Source: Microvirga sp. SRT01
Lineage (GTDB): Bacteria; Pseudomonadota; Alphaproteobacteria; Sphingomonadales; Sphingomonadaceae
Direction: 5' to 3'
Length of the DNA: 64,000 nucleotides
NCBI GenBank assembly: GCA_018139225.1
Contig: JAGSNX010000004.1
Span: 62,001 to 126,000 of the forward strand
Part shown: positions 25,404 through 34,782 of the stretch, piece by piece
Layout of the letters: every line of letters begins with the position of its first letter
Numbering within the stretch: the first letter of the stretch is position 1
Notes under the pieces: generated by a model
Seen by the model: the letters and a program-made list of their open reading frames with translations, nothing else
Databases searched by the model: none
What the model was told of the DNA's origin: nothing
Program-made: the position numbers and the translations under genes

Positions 25404-25410
25404 GATCACA

Positions 25411-26268
25411 TTACAGGAACGGCCGCCCCCCCGTCACCGGGATCGTCGCGCCGGTGATGTAGCTCGCCTCGTCGCTCGCCAGCATCACGTACGGCGGCGC
25501 GAGTTCCGCCGGTTGCGCGGCCCGGCCCAGCGGCGTGTTCTGGCCGAACGTCTTGACCGCCTCGGGCGGCATCGTCGACGGGATCAGCGGCGTCCACACC
25601 GGCCCCGGCGCAACCGCATTCACGCGGATCTTCTTCTCCGCCAGCAATTGCGCCAACCCAGCGGTGAAATTGTGGATCGCCCCCTTTGTCGTCGCATAGG
25701 CGAGCAGCGTCTCGCTCGGCTGGTCGGCGTTGATCGAGGTCGTGTTGATGATCGACGCGCCCTCCTGCATGTGCGGCACCGCCGCCTTCGCCAGATAGAA
25801 CATCGCGTGGATGTTGGTCGCGAACGTCTTCTGCCACTCCTCGTCCGCAATGTCCTCCAGCGAGGAAAAGCTGGCCTGATGCGCAGCGTTGTTGACCAGC
25901 ACGTCGATGCGGCCGAACGCCTCCACCGCCTTCGCGACGACCGCGCGGGCATGATCGGGCTGGCTGATGTCGCCGGCGACCAGCACCGCCTGCTGCCCCG
26001 CCGCCTCGATCAGGCGCTGCGTCTCGCGTGCATCCTCGTCCTCGCTGAGATAGGCGATCAGCACGTCCGCGCCCTCGCGAGCAAAGGCCAGTGCGACCGC
26101 CCGGCCGATACCACTGTCGCCGCCCGTGATGATCGTCTTCTTTCCCGTCAGGCGGCCGTGCCCGACATAGCTGTCCTCGCCGTGGTCGGGACGCGGCGTC
26201 ATCGCATCGGTGGTGCCGGGCATCTCCTGCTGCTGCTCGGCCTGGGGCGGTTCGGGACGATCGGTCAT
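25411..26268 (-). CDS. SDR oxidoreductase, YghA/glucose-dehydrogenase-like
   Basis: A 285-residue classical short-chain dehydrogenase/reductase, NAD(P)-dependent and cytoplasmic. It has the Rossmann motif TGGDSGIGRA, the NNAA motif, a catalytic Ser in NTTSINA and YATTK as the YxxxK pair. The hydrophilic N-terminal extension rich in Pro, Glu and Gln, followed by DSYVGHGRLTGKK, is typical of the YghA-like group found in many bacteria and often linked to general stress. The substrate is unknown. It is monocistronic, judged by the hairpin after the stop and the different function of its neighbours. Confidence 0.92.
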   Translation of the reverse strand: MTDRPEPPQAEQQQEMPGTTDAMTPRPDHGEDSYVGHGRLTGKKTIITGGDSGIGRAVALAFAREGADVLIAYLSEDEDARETQRLIEAAGQQAVLVAGDISQPDHARAVVAKAVEAFGRIDVLVNNAAHQASFSSLEDIADEEWQKTFATNIHAMFYLAKAAVPHMQEGASIINTTSINADQPSETLLAYATTKGAIHNFTAGLAQLLAEKKIRVNAVAPGPVWTPLIPSTMPPEAVKTFGQNTPLGRAAQPAELAPPYVMLASDEASYITGATIPVTGGRPFL

Positions 26269-26356
26269 CGGGGGACTCCTGACAGGTTGGACTCGGCCCC
26301 GACAATCGGTCGGCCCGCCCCCACGTTCCCCGGAAAATGCCCGCTCATGATGTGGG

Positions 26357-27061
26357 TTAGCCGGTTTCCCGCAACTGCCCGGCGACCAGCGGCGCGACCT
26401 TGTCGGCGATCCGCGCCACGCCGCGCACGTTCGGATGCACCCGGTCGCCCTGCATCAACTCGGGGTCGCCGATCACCCCGTCGAGGATGAACGGATACAG
26501 CCCGCCCCCGTACCGCTTCGCCAGATCGGGCCAGATCGTATCGAACGCCGCGACGTAATCCGGGCCGAGGTTCGGCGGTGCCTTCATCCCCGTCAGCAGC
26601 ACCGGTATCCCGCGCCGCTTCAGCTCGTCCAGCATCGCCGTCATGTTCGCCCGCGTCTCCGCCGGCGCGATCTGGCGCAACACATCGTTCCCGCCTAGCC
26701 CCAGCATCACGAGGTCGGGCTTCCGCTTCAGGTTGTCGAGCACGAACCCCAGCCGCTGCCGCCCAGCCGCACTGGTATCCCCCGAAACGCCGGCATTGAC
26801 GACATCGGCGTTCACGCCCGCGCGCCGCAACCGCGCCTGCACCGCATCGGGCAGGCTCTGTCCGCGATCCAGCCCGTATCCCGCGTACAGGCTGTCCCCG
26901 AACGCCAGCACCAGACGTTCCTTGCCTGCCGGCCGTTGCACCGAAGCGGTCGCCCCCGGCGTCGGCGATGGCGCAGGGTCCGGCGCAGGCTGTCCGCAAC
27001 CGCCGAGCAGCAGGGCTTGGACGAACGCGACGGCTGTCGCATAGCGCGGCAACGATCCCAA
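26357..27061 (-). CDS. tesA: GDSL arylesterase / TesA-like lysophospholipase
   Basis: SGNH-fold hydrolase of about 230 residues acting on aryl or acyl esters. The blocks are present: FGDSLYAGYG (block I, Ser), AGVSGDTSAAGR (block II, Gly), LGGNDVLRQ (block III, Asn) and DRVHPN (block V, His). The N-terminus has a lipobox (LLLGGC), so the mature protein is probably a periplasm-facing lipoprotein. No ATG is available near the signal peptide; TTG codons at 27061 or 27052 are the likely starts. It is divergent from the ybbA-like gene with 17 nt between start codons, the same arrangement as tesA-ybbAP in E. coli. Confidence 0.88.
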   Translation of the reverse strand: MGSLPRYATAVAFVQALLLGGCGQPAPDPAPSPTPGATASVQRPAGKERLVLAFGDSLYAGYGLDRGQSLPDAVQARLRRAGVNADVVNAGVSGDTSAAGRQRLGFVLDNLKRKPDLVMLGLGGNDVLRQIAPAETRANMTAMLDELKRRGIPVLLTGMKAPPNLGPDYVAAFDTIWPDLAKRYGGGLYPFILDGVIGDPELMQGDRVHPNVRGVARIADKVAPLVAGQLRETG

Positions 27062-27078
27062 CAGGCTATCCTTCCACT

Positions 27079-27741
27079 ATGACCGACCCCGCTATGGTGA
27101 TCGATGCCCGCGATGTCACCCTGACGCTCGGCGAAACCGCGATCCTGCGCGGCGTCGACCTGTCCGTGTCACGCGGCGAAAGCGTCGCGCTGCTCGGCAC
27201 ATCCGGATCGGGCAAGTCCTCGCTCATGGCGGTGCTCACCGGGCTGGAACGCGCGAGCGGCGGACAGGTGCTGGTCGACGGGCTCGACTTCGGCCGGCTG
27301 GACGAGGATGCGCTGGCAAAGGCGCGCCGAGGCCGGATCGGCATCGTCCTGCAAGCCTTCCATCTGCTGCCGACGATGACCGCGCGGGAGAATGTGGCGG
27401 TGCCGATGGAGCTTGCGGGCATGGCCGATGCGTGGCCACGCGCGGAGGCGGAACTCGCCGCCGTCGGCCTTGGCCACCGGCTCGACCATTATCCCACGCA
27501 ATTGTCCGGCGGCGAGCAACAACGCGTGGCGATCGCCCGCGCGCTCGGCCCCCGCCCGCCGCTGGTGTTCGCGGACGAACCGACCGGCAATCTCGACACC
27601 GCGACCGGCGACGCGATCATGGACCTGCTGTTCGACCGTCGCGCCGCGCTCGGCGCGACGCTGGTCGTCATCACCCACGACGCGCGCCTCGCGGAACGCT
27701 GCGACCGTGTCGTCACGCTCGCCGACGGACACGTCGTTTGA
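27079..27741 (+). CDS. ybbA: ABC transporter ATP-binding protein, YbbA-like
   Basis: A 220-residue ATPase of the LolD/MacB-type family. Walker A is LLGTSGSGKSS, the Q-loop is IGIVLQAFHLLPTM, the signature is QLSGGEQQRVAIARAL, Walker B is PLVFADEPTGNLD and the switch His is in VVITHD. It pairs with the large FtsX-like permease encoded next, whose TTG start overlaps its TGA (TTGA). Divergent from the arylesterase gene. In E. coli the YbbAP pair has no firmly established substrate, and an envelope lipid or lipoprotein role is only inferred. Confidence 0.93.
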   Translation: MTDPAMVIDARDVTLTLGETAILRGVDLSVSRGESVALLGTSGSGKSSLMAVLTGLERASGGQVLVDGLDFGRLDEDALAKARRGRIGIVLQAFHLLPTMTARENVAVPMELAGMADAWPRAEAELAAVGLGHRLDHYPTQLSGGEQQRVAIARALGPRPPLVFADEPTGNLDTATGDAIMDLLFDRRAALGATLVVITHDARLAERCDRVVTLADGHVV

Positions 27742-30236
27742 GCAACTGGGCCTTTGCGTGGCGGCTGGCGCGGCGCGAACTCGACTGGCGGTTCCGCGGC
27801 CTGCGCCTGCTCGTCGCCTGCCTGTTTCTCGGCGTCGGGGCGCTGGCGGCGATCGGCGGCCTCGCCGACACCGTCGCCCGTGAGCTGGCGGTGCGCGGCA
27901 GCGCGATCCTCGGCGGCGATATCGAGGTAGCGACTTCGCAACGCCTCGCCACCACGCAGGAACGCGCCGCCCTGACACGGCTCGGCCGCGTGTCCGAAAC
28001 CGTGCGGATGCAGGCCAACGCCGTCGCCGGCACCAACGCCGCGCCGATCCAGCTCAAGGCGGTCGACGCCGCCTACCCGCTCTACGGTGCCCTGAAGCTG
28101 GCCGATGGGCGCAGCGTCCGTGCCCCGGCGGGCGGAGAAGTCTGGATCGCCCCCACCCTCGCCTCCCGCCTAAGCCTCAAGCGCGGCGACGCCCTGCGCA
28201 TCGGCACCGCGACCCTGCGCGTCGGCGGCATCATCACAGACGAACCCGACCGGCTGGGCGAGGGCTTCACGCTCGGCCCCGTCGCGATCGTCGCCATGCC
28301 GACGCTGGCCGCGACCGGACTGGTGCAGCCGGGCAGTCTGTACGACAGCCGCTACCGCGTTGCCCTGCCCGCCGGCTGGAGCCCCGATACCGCGACGACG
28401 CGCTTCCGCGACGCATTCCCGGCGGGCGGCTGGGCGGTCAAGACCCGCGACCGCGCCTCCCCCGGCGCGTCGCGGTTCGTCGGTCGCATGGGCGAGTTCC
28501 TGACGCTGGTCGGCCTCGCCGCGCTCGCGATCGCCGGCATCGGCGTGGGCAACGGCGTCGCCTCGTTCCTGACCGCACGCCGCGGCAGCATCGCCACGCT
28601 CAAGGTGCTGGGCGCGACCGCCGCCGATGTCGCACGTATCCATGCTTTGGAGATCGGCGCGGCGGCGCTGGTCGGCACGATCGGTGGTCTCGCGGTCGGC
28701 ATCGTTGCCGTGCCGCTGCTGACCCGCGCGCTCGCCGGCACGCTCCCGATCGCCGCCGGCTTCGCGATCGAGGCGTGGCCGCTCGTCCGTGCAGCCGCCT
28801 ATGGCCTGCTGATCGCCATCGCCTTCGCCGCGCCGCCCCTCGCCGCCGCCGGAGCCACACCCGCCGCCGGCCTGCTCAGGGGCGCACTTGCCCCCCTCCG
28901 CAGGGCGTCGTGGCGGGGCCGCACCATCGCCATCGCCGCGGGAGCCGCCGCCGTCGCGCTGGCCATCCTGTCGTCGGACCAGCCGCAGATCGCCGCCACC
29001 TTCCTCGCCGCCGTCTCCGGCGCGCTCCTGCTGCTGGCGGGACTCGGTCGCCTCGTCCGCATCGCCGCCGCTCGCCTGCCCCGCCCGCGCCGCCCGCTGA
29101 TCCGGCTTGCTCTCGCCGCGCTGCACCGGCCGGGCGCGCGGACGGAAGCGCTGGTCGTCGCGCTCGGCCTCGGCCTGACATTGTTCGTGCTGCTCGCGGC
29201 GATCCGCACCAGCATCGACGCGAACATCGCCACCACCGTGCCCGCCCGCGCGCCCGCCCTGTTCGCGCTCGACGTGCCCCGCCCGCGCGAGGCGGAGTTC
29301 CGCCGCACCGTCCGGTCCGCCGCCCCCGGCGCAGCGATCCGCACGGTACCGATCCTCCGCGGCACGATCACTGCCTACAAGAACGTCCGCGTCGCCGACC
29401 TGAAGACCCTTCCCGAGGGCGCATGGGCGCTGCGCGGCGAACGCGGGCTGACCTATGCCCGCACCATCCCGGACGGCAACCGCCTGACCGCCGGCCGCTG
29501 GTGGCCCGCCGACTACAGCGGCCCGCCCCTCGTGTCGGTGGACGAGCGGCTGGCGCAGTCGCTCGCGCTCAAGGTCGGCGACACGCTGTCCGTCAGCCTG
29601 CTCGGCGTCGAGCGCACCGCGCGCATCGCCTCCCTGCGGCGGATCGACTGGGACACGCTCGGATTCAACTTCGTGCTGGTCTTCTCCCCCAACACGCTCG
29701 CCGACGCGCCGCACAACCTCGCGGCGACGATCGACCTTCCGACCGGCCGCGAAGGCGCCGTCACGCGCGCCCTGCTCGCCCCGTTTCCGTCCGTGTCGGT
29801 GATCGAAGTGCGCGGCGTGCTCGCGCAGGTCCGCGACATCGTCGGTCAGGTCGCCGCCGCAATCGCCGCCGCCGCCGGTGTTGCGGTGGCCGCCGGCATC
29901 GCCGTGCTGGTCGGCGCGATCGCCGCGGCACGGGAGGCGCGCACCTATGACGCCGTGATCCTGCGCACGCTCGGCGCGACCCGCGCGCAATTGCTGGCGG
30001 GACAGGCGATCGAATATCTGCTGCTCGGCCTCGTCGTCGCGGCGGTCGCGGTCGCCCTCGGCCTCGGCGGCGCCTGGTACGTCGTGGTGGAGATGTTCGG
30101 CTTCACATGGTCACCCGATCCGCTCGCGGTAGCAGTGACCCTCGTCGCCGGACTCAGCATCACCGTCGCGATCGGGCTGGCCGGCGCCTGGCCGATCATG
30201 AGCGCACGGCCGGCGCGTGCCCTGCGACAAATCTAG
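27738..30236 (+). CDS. ybbP: FtsX-like ABC transporter permease, YbbP-like
   Basis: An 832-residue inner-membrane permease that starts at a TTG overlapping the stop of the ATPase gene. It has an N-terminal helix (LLVACLFLGVGALAA), a periplasmic MacB-type domain (about 50-230), three helices around residues 245-400, further helices near 410-470, a second periplasmic segment (about 490-690) and a final three-helix FtsX domain that includes AREARTYDAVILRTLGATR. The duplicated FtsX layout with ten helices is the YbbP pattern. The complex probably moves or extracts hydrophobic molecules at the inner membrane, perhaps as substrates for the neighbouring esterase. Confidence 0.9.
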   Translation: MSNWAFAWRLARRELDWRFRGLRLLVACLFLGVGALAAIGGLADTVARELAVRGSAILGGDIEVATSQRLATTQERAALTRLGRVSETVRMQANAVAGTNAAPIQLKAVDAAYPLYGALKLADGRSVRAPAGGEVWIAPTLASRLSLKRGDALRIGTATLRVGGIITDEPDRLGEGFTLGPVAIVAMPTLAATGLVQPGSLYDSRYRVALPAGWSPDTATTRFRDAFPAGGWAVKTRDRASPGASRFVGRMGEFLTLVGLAALAIAGIGVGNGVASFLTARRGSIATLKVLGATAADVARIHALEIGAAALVGTIGGLAVGIVAVPLLTRALAGTLPIAAGFAIEAWPLVRAAAYGLLIAIAFAAPPLAAAGATPAAGLLRGALAPLRRASWRGRTIAIAAGAAAVALAILSSDQPQIAATFLAAVSGALLLLAGLGRLVRIAAARLPRPRRPLIRLALAALHRPGARTEALVVALGLGLTLFVLLAAIRTSIDANIATTVPARAPALFALDVPRPREAEFRRTVRSAAPGAAIRTVPILRGTITAYKNVRVADLKTLPEGAWALRGERGLTYARTIPDGNRLTAGRWWPADYSGPPLVSVDERLAQSLALKVGDTLSVSLLGVERTARIASLRRIDWDTLGFNFVLVFSPNTLADAPHNLAATIDLPTGREGAVTRALLAPFPSVSVIEVRGVLAQVRDIVGQVAAAIAAAAGVAVAAGIAVLVGAIAAAREARTYDAVILRTLGATRAQLLAGQAIEYLLLGLVVAAVAVALGLGGAWYVVVEMFGFTWSPDPLAVAVTLVAGLSITVAIGLAGAWPIMSARPARALRQI

Positions 30237-30271
30237 CGGAACAGCCGTGCGCTTCCAGCGCTATAGCGGCC

Positions 30272-30529
30272 ATGACCGACCAACCCGCCCGCCAGGCCAC
30301 GCTGTACCGCATGGTACTTCCCGACCACACCTGCCCGTTCGGCGTCCGCGCCAAGCAGTTGCTTCAGGCGGAGGGATGGCAGGTCGACGACCGCATCCTG
30401 CGCACCCGCGAAGAGGTTGACGCGTTCAAGGCCAAACACGGCGTCGACACCACGCCGCAGGTCTTCATCGACGGCGAGCGCATCGGCGGCAGCGACGACC
30501 TGGAACGCTGGCTGGCCGACGCGGTCTGA
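30272..30529 (+). CDS. Glutaredoxin-like protein with single-Cys CPFG motif
   Basis: An 85-residue thioredoxin-fold protein. The active-site position reads HTCPFGVRAKQLL, so the second Cys of the usual CPYC is Gly and the protein is monothiol. The cis-proline segment is VDTTPQVFIDGERIGGSDDLERWL, as in glutaredoxins, where it binds glutathione. The start ATG at 30272 follows the ybbP-like gene by 35 nt, so it may be part of that transcript. It could act in deglutathionylation or metal handling; the partner is unknown. Confidence 0.85.
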   Translation: MTDQPARQATLYRMVLPDHTCPFGVRAKQLLQAEGWQVDDRILRTREEVDAFKAKHGVDTTPQVFIDGERIGGSDDLERWLADAV

Positions 30530-30658
30530 CGCCGATCTCCCTGCCCGATCCAAGCGAAAATCCGATGTTCTTGAGGGATTAACGCTTTCGACAATGAAAG
30601 ATATTATCCGGTTCCCATGATCGGCGCGGCCTCCCGCCGCCTGTCGATGGGGATTTCC

Positions 30659-32422
30659 ATGTTTGCAAACCAGCCGATCGGCCGAAAGATCGCGACCTGC
30701 TTTTCCGTCATCGTGCTCGCCGTGCTGGCGATGATGGCGGTGCTGTACAACGCCAATGCCAGCATCGCCGATGCCGCCGCGCGTAGTGTCCGTAGCGAGA
30801 ACATCCACCGCCTCACGCTGGAAATGGAAATCGCGATCCTGCGCCAGAACAGCCAGGTCCGCGGTTTCCTCATCACCGGCGATGAAGGCTATCTGAAGCA
30901 ATTCCGCGAGGCACGCGACAACGGCTCCGCAGCCGCCAAGACCCTCGCCAGCCTGTTGACCCTGCCGCAGGATCGCGCCCGCGTCGCGCAGTCCGATGCC
31001 AGGATTCGTGCATGGCGTGTCCGGTGGGGCGATCCGCTGATCGCGCAGGTGCGTGCGGGCGATCGGTCGGGTGCGCAGGCAAAGCTGTCGGCATCCAGCA
31101 AGACGGTGACGATGGTGCCCGTCCTTGCCCCGCTCCGCGATTTGCGCGCCGATGCGCGGCAGGTCATGTCCGATACCCGCGCAGCGCAGGACGCGGCGCT
31201 GCGGACCAGCCTGATCGCGCTTGCGGCCGGCGGTGTTGCGCTGCTCGGGCTCGCCATTTCCTTGTCGATGCTGCTGGCACGCCAGCTCGCCCGCCCCGTC
31301 GTTCGCCTGACGACGGCGATGGCCACGCTGGCGGCCGGTGACAATGGCGTCGTCGTACCGGACACGGATCGTGGCGACGAGCTCGGCCGCATGTCGCAGG
31401 CCATGCTGGTGTTTCGCGACGCCGCCATTGCCAAGGCGAAAAGCGACATGGACCAGCATGCGGCGGTCAGCGGCATCGGCGCGGCGCTCAGCCGGCTTGC
31501 CGACGCCGATCTGACCACCCGCCTGTCCGGCTTCCCTGATGGCTATGGCACCATCGAACGCGACTTCAACGCCGCCGTCCAGAACCTGTCCGCGGCCCTG
31601 CTCGCCGTCAGCGATCGTTCCGCGGGGATCGACGTCAGCGCCAACGAGATCGCGCGCGCCTCGGACGATCTCGCCGCCCGGACCGAGCGGCAGGCGGCCT
31701 CTCTGGAGGAAACAGCGGCGGCGATGGACGAGATCACCTCGACCGTGCGCGACGCCGCCGATGGAGCCGCCAGATCCAGCAATATCGTCAACGCCACGCG
31801 TTCGGAAGCGGAGGCGGTAGGCACCATCGTCCGCCAGGCAGTCAACGCGATGGGCGGGATCGAGCGCACCTCCAGCGAAATCGGCGAGATCATCGCGCTG
31901 ATCGACGGGATCGCGTTCCAGACCAATCTGCTGGCGCTGAATGCGGGTGTCGAGGCCGCCCGTGCCGGCGACGCCGGCCGCGGGTTCGCGGTCGTCGCGT
32001 CGGAGGTCCGCGCCCTCGCGCAACGCTCCGCCGACGCCGCCAACGACGTCAAGTCGCGCATCGTCGCCAGCCGGACACAGGTGGAACTGGGGGTCTCGCT
32101 GGTCGCGCAAACGGGCAAGGCGCTCGGCAGCATCATTGGCCGGATCGAGGAGGTCAGCGTCCTGGCTGGCCAGATCGCCACCTCCTCCGCGCATCAGGCC
32201 TCCGGAATGGGTCAGGTCAACATCGCGGTCAACGAGATGGAAAGCGTCACTCAGCAGAATGCGGCGATGGTCGAGCAGAGCAACGCCGCTGCGCGCACGT
32301 TGTCCAGCGATGCCGCCGAGCTCATGCGGCAGGTCCGCCGCTTCCGCATCCAAAGCGACACACCCGCGACGGCCGCGACTCCCCTGCAGCGAACCCCCGT
32401 CGATGCCCGCTACGCCGCCTAA
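30659..32422 (+). CDS. Methyl-accepting chemotaxis protein with CHASE3-like sensor
   Basis: A membrane chemoreceptor of about 587 residues. A first helix (ATCFSVIVLAVLAMMAVLY) is followed by a periplasmic helical domain containing ILRQNSQVRGFLITGDEGYL, typical of CHASE3, then a second helix (SLIALAAGGVALLGLAISL), a HAMP segment and a long coiled-coil signalling domain. The hairpin tip is IDGIAFQTNLLALNAGVEAARAG, the CheA/CheW contact region. The ATG at 30659 has GGGGA five bases upstream; an ATG at 30617 is an alternative that adds 14 residues. No pentapeptide for CheR binding is seen at the C-terminus. No other chemotaxis gene is nearby. Confidence 0.92.
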   Translation: MFANQPIGRKIATCFSVIVLAVLAMMAVLYNANASIADAAARSVRSENIHRLTLEMEIAILRQNSQVRGFLITGDEGYLKQFREARDNGSAAAKTLASLLTLPQDRARVAQSDARIRAWRVRWGDPLIAQVRAGDRSGAQAKLSASSKTVTMVPVLAPLRDLRADARQVMSDTRAAQDAALRTSLIALAAGGVALLGLAISLSMLLARQLARPVVRLTTAMATLAAGDNGVVVPDTDRGDELGRMSQAMLVFRDAAIAKAKSDMDQHAAVSGIGAALSRLADADLTTRLSGFPDGYGTIERDFNAAVQNLSAALLAVSDRSAGIDVSANEIARASDDLAARTERQAASLEETAAAMDEITSTVRDAADGAARSSNIVNATRSEAEAVGTIVRQAVNAMGGIERTSSEIGEIIALIDGIAFQTNLLALNAGVEAARAGDAGRGFAVVASEVRALAQRSADAANDVKSRIVASRTQVELGVSLVAQTGKALGSIIGRIEEVSVLAGQIATSSAHQASGMGQVNIAVNEMESVTQQNAAMVEQSNAAARTLSSDAAELMRQVRRFRIQSDTPATAATPLQRTPVDARYAA

Positions 32423-32805
32423 GAACGATCGGTTGCCACCGCGGGAGGTTGGTAACCGACCGCTCCATCTCCCCACCGCGACCCCGGACCTGCTCCGGCA
32501 CTACGCCGCTTAATTACGCGGCGGAGTAGCTGCCCCGACCGGCCGGGCACGGCGGGGGGACAGGCCGGGCTCCCAAGGGATCGGGGGGCCGTCCTATCGA
32601 ACCCGAGGTGCACGCTGGACATCGGGCGCAGGCTCTCACGACCAACAAACGCTGTCCTACGCCCCACCTCCCGTGGCAAAGCGACCGCGATGACCACCAT
32701 CTTTCCATCCCCGACCACCGCAACTTTCGTTCCGCCTCGCCTCCTGAACTTCACCCCCGCCAGCACCTCCACTTCCTCCACTTCGCCCCTTTTTCGGGCA
32801 GTGCG
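32423..32805. other. Noncoding gap between chemoreceptor and recJ
   Basis: This 383-nt stretch holds no convincing gene on either strand. Just after the chemoreceptor stop an imperfect hairpin (cggttgcca at 32430-32438, tggtaaccg at 32450-32458, one G-U pair) may act as a weak terminator without a U-run. The region 32515-32600 is very rich in C and G. Promoter elements for recJ are presumably in the second half, but none is clear. Confidence 0.5.
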
Positions 32806-34563
32806 ATGAGCGTTCTCGGCGTTGCCGCGTCATTTCTGGGCCAGCCCTGGCGCTGGCGGTCCCTCGCGGCGGATGCGCGCGACGGCGGCATGGGAGAGGC
32901 CGATCTCGTCACGCAGCTGCTGCTGTCGCGCGGCTGCCCGCCGGATGCTCTGGAGGCGCATCGCACCCCCTCGATCCGCGGCTTCATGCCCGATCCCTCG
33001 ATCTTCCGCGACATGGACCGCGCCGCCGCGCGGCTCGCCGACGCGGTTCAGGCCGGTGAGCGGGTGGCGATCTTCGGCGACTATGATGTCGACGGCGCGA
33101 CGTCCGCCGCCGTCATGATCCGCGTCCTGCGATCGCTCGGGCTCGATCCCGTCGCCTACATCCCGGACCGCCTCACCGAGGGCTATGGCCCAAGCGGCGC
33201 GGCGCTCGTCCGGCTCGCCACCGATGGCGCGACGCTGATCGCCACCGTCGATTGCGGCGCGCAGGCATTCGAGGCGCTGGAGGCCGCGCGCGACCACGGC
33301 GTCGACATCCTCGTCGTCGATCACCACAAATGCGCCAGCGCCCTGCCCCACGCCCACGCGCTGGTGAACCCGAACCGACTTGACGAGCTCGCCGACGCGG
33401 CCGCGCACGGGCATCTGGCGGCGGTCGGCATGTGTTTCCTCCTCGCCGCCGCGCTGGTTCGCGAACTGCGCACCCGCGGATATTTCGCCGATCGCGCGGA
33501 GCCGAAGCTGATCGACCTGCTCGATCTCGTCGCGCTTGGCACCGTCGCCGATGTCGCGCAGTTGCGCGGCCTCAACCGCGCCTTTGTCGCACAAGGCGTG
33601 AAGGTGATGGCGCGGCGGGCCAATCCCGGCCTCGATGCGCTGATCTCCGCGTCCCGCCTGACGCGGGCACCGACCGCCACCGATCTCGGCTTCGCGCTCG
33701 GCCCGCGCATCAACGCCGGTGGCCGCGTCGGCCGTGCCGATCTCGGCGTGCGCCTGCTCACCACCGACGATCCGGCGGAGGCGCAGGCGCTCGCTTCCGA
33801 GCTCGACCGCTACAACGAGGAACGCCGCGCGATCGAGGCGGCGGTGCAGGAACATGCCGACACGCTCATCGATGCATCTGCCCGCGTCGTCGTCGTCTCG
33901 GGCCGCGGCTGGCATCCCGGCGTCATCGGCATCGTCGCCGGACGCCTGAAGGAGCGGCTCGGCCGACCGGTCGTCGTCATCGCGCTGGACGACGCGGGCG
34001 TCGGCAAAGGCTCTGGCCGCTCGATCACCGGCGTCGATCTCGGCGCGGCGGTTCTCGCGGCGAAAGAACACGGGCTGCTTGCGGCGGGCGGCGGTCACGC
34101 AATGGCCGCCGGCCTGACCGTGGCAGAGGCGGACATTCCCGCTTTCGCCGCTTTCCTCGACGATCGCCTCGCCGCCGCCGTCGACCGCGCCCGCGAAGAT
34201 CGGGCGCTTCTGCTGGACGCCGTGCTGGCCCCCGGCGGAGTCACCCCCGACTTGGTGCGCTCACTGGAGGCCGGCGGCCCTTACGGCGCCGGCTGGCCCT
34301 CCCCGCGCGTTGCCGCCGGCCCCGTGCGCCTCGTGAAGGTCGACATCGTCGGCAACGGCCATGTCCGCGCGATCGCCACCGGCGACGACGGCCGCGGGTT
34401 CAAGGCCGTCGCGTTCCGCGCCGCCGACACGCCGCTCGGCCAGACGCTGCTCGCCTGCGCCCCCCACCGCCGCCTCTGGCTCGCGGGCCGCGCGAAGATC
34501 GACGACTGGGGCAGCCGCCCCGCCGCCGAACTTCATCTCGACGATGCCGCGTGGGCGGATTGA
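32806..34563 (+). CDS. recJ: Single-stranded-DNA-specific exonuclease RecJ
   Basis: A 5'-3' exonuclease for single-stranded DNA in recombination and repair. The DHH-family motifs are seen in order: IFGDYDVDGATSA (motif I), ATVDCG (motif II), LVVDHHK (motif III, DHH), and later the DHHA1 half with GPRINAGGRVGRAD and GGGHAMAAG. The protein has 585 residues, normal for RecJ, starting at the ATG at 32806; an upstream extension would read through low-complexity sequence with no homology. It is followed directly by the tRNA-Glu gene on the same strand. Confidence 0.95.
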   Translation: MSVLGVAASFLGQPWRWRSLAADARDGGMGEADLVTQLLLSRGCPPDALEAHRTPSIRGFMPDPSIFRDMDRAAARLADAVQAGERVAIFGDYDVDGATSAAVMIRVLRSLGLDPVAYIPDRLTEGYGPSGAALVRLATDGATLIATVDCGAQAFEALEAARDHGVDILVVDHHKCASALPHAHALVNPNRLDELADAAAHGHLAAVGMCFLLAAALVRELRTRGYFADRAEPKLIDLLDLVALGTVADVAQLRGLNRAFVAQGVKVMARRANPGLDALISASRLTRAPTATDLGFALGPRINAGGRVGRADLGVRLLTTDDPAEAQALASELDRYNEERRAIEAAVQEHADTLIDASARVVVVSGRGWHPGVIGIVAGRLKERLGRPVVVIALDDAGVGKGSGRSITGVDLGAAVLAAKEHGLLAAGGGHAMAAGLTVAEADIPAFAAFLDDRLAAAVDRAREDRALLLDAVLAPGGVTPDLVRSLEAGGPYGAGWPSPRVAAGPVRLVKVDIVGNGHVRAIATGDDGRGFKAVAFRAADTPLGQTLLACAPHRRLWLAGRAKIDDWGSRPAAELHLDDAAWAD

Positions 34564-34599
34564 CGCGCCCGCTCTCTTGCCCTAGCAGCCTCCTCCGCT

Positions 34600-34674
34600 G
34601 GCCCCTTCGTCTAGCGGTTAGGACGCGGCCCTTTCACGGCTGAAGCACGGGTTCGATTCCCGTAGGGGTCACCA
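34600..34674 (+). tRNA. tRNA-Glu (anticodon TTC)
   Basis: A full cloverleaf can be drawn. The acceptor stem pairs 34600-34606 with 34664-34670 (one G-U pair). The D arm is GTCTAGCGGTTAGGAC, the anticodon arm GGCCCTTTCACGGCT has the loop CTTTCAC and anticodon TTC, and the T arm is built on GGGTTCGATTCCC. CCA is encoded (34672-34674). The gene begins 37 nt after the recJ stop. Confidence 0.97.
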
Positions 34675-34782
34675 TTCCGGCTTTCGATGCTCCGGTGATG
34701 TGTGAATGGCACGGTCGCCATGCGATGGCGCTCCGCTGTGCACGATCGGGAACGGTCGTGCCGTATAAGTTTTCTAACATGG

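Noticed and set aside
32419..32781. 120-codon minus-strand frame in the gap before recJ
   Set aside because: No ribosome site, no family pattern and composition like noncoding GC-rich DNA; treated as intergenic.
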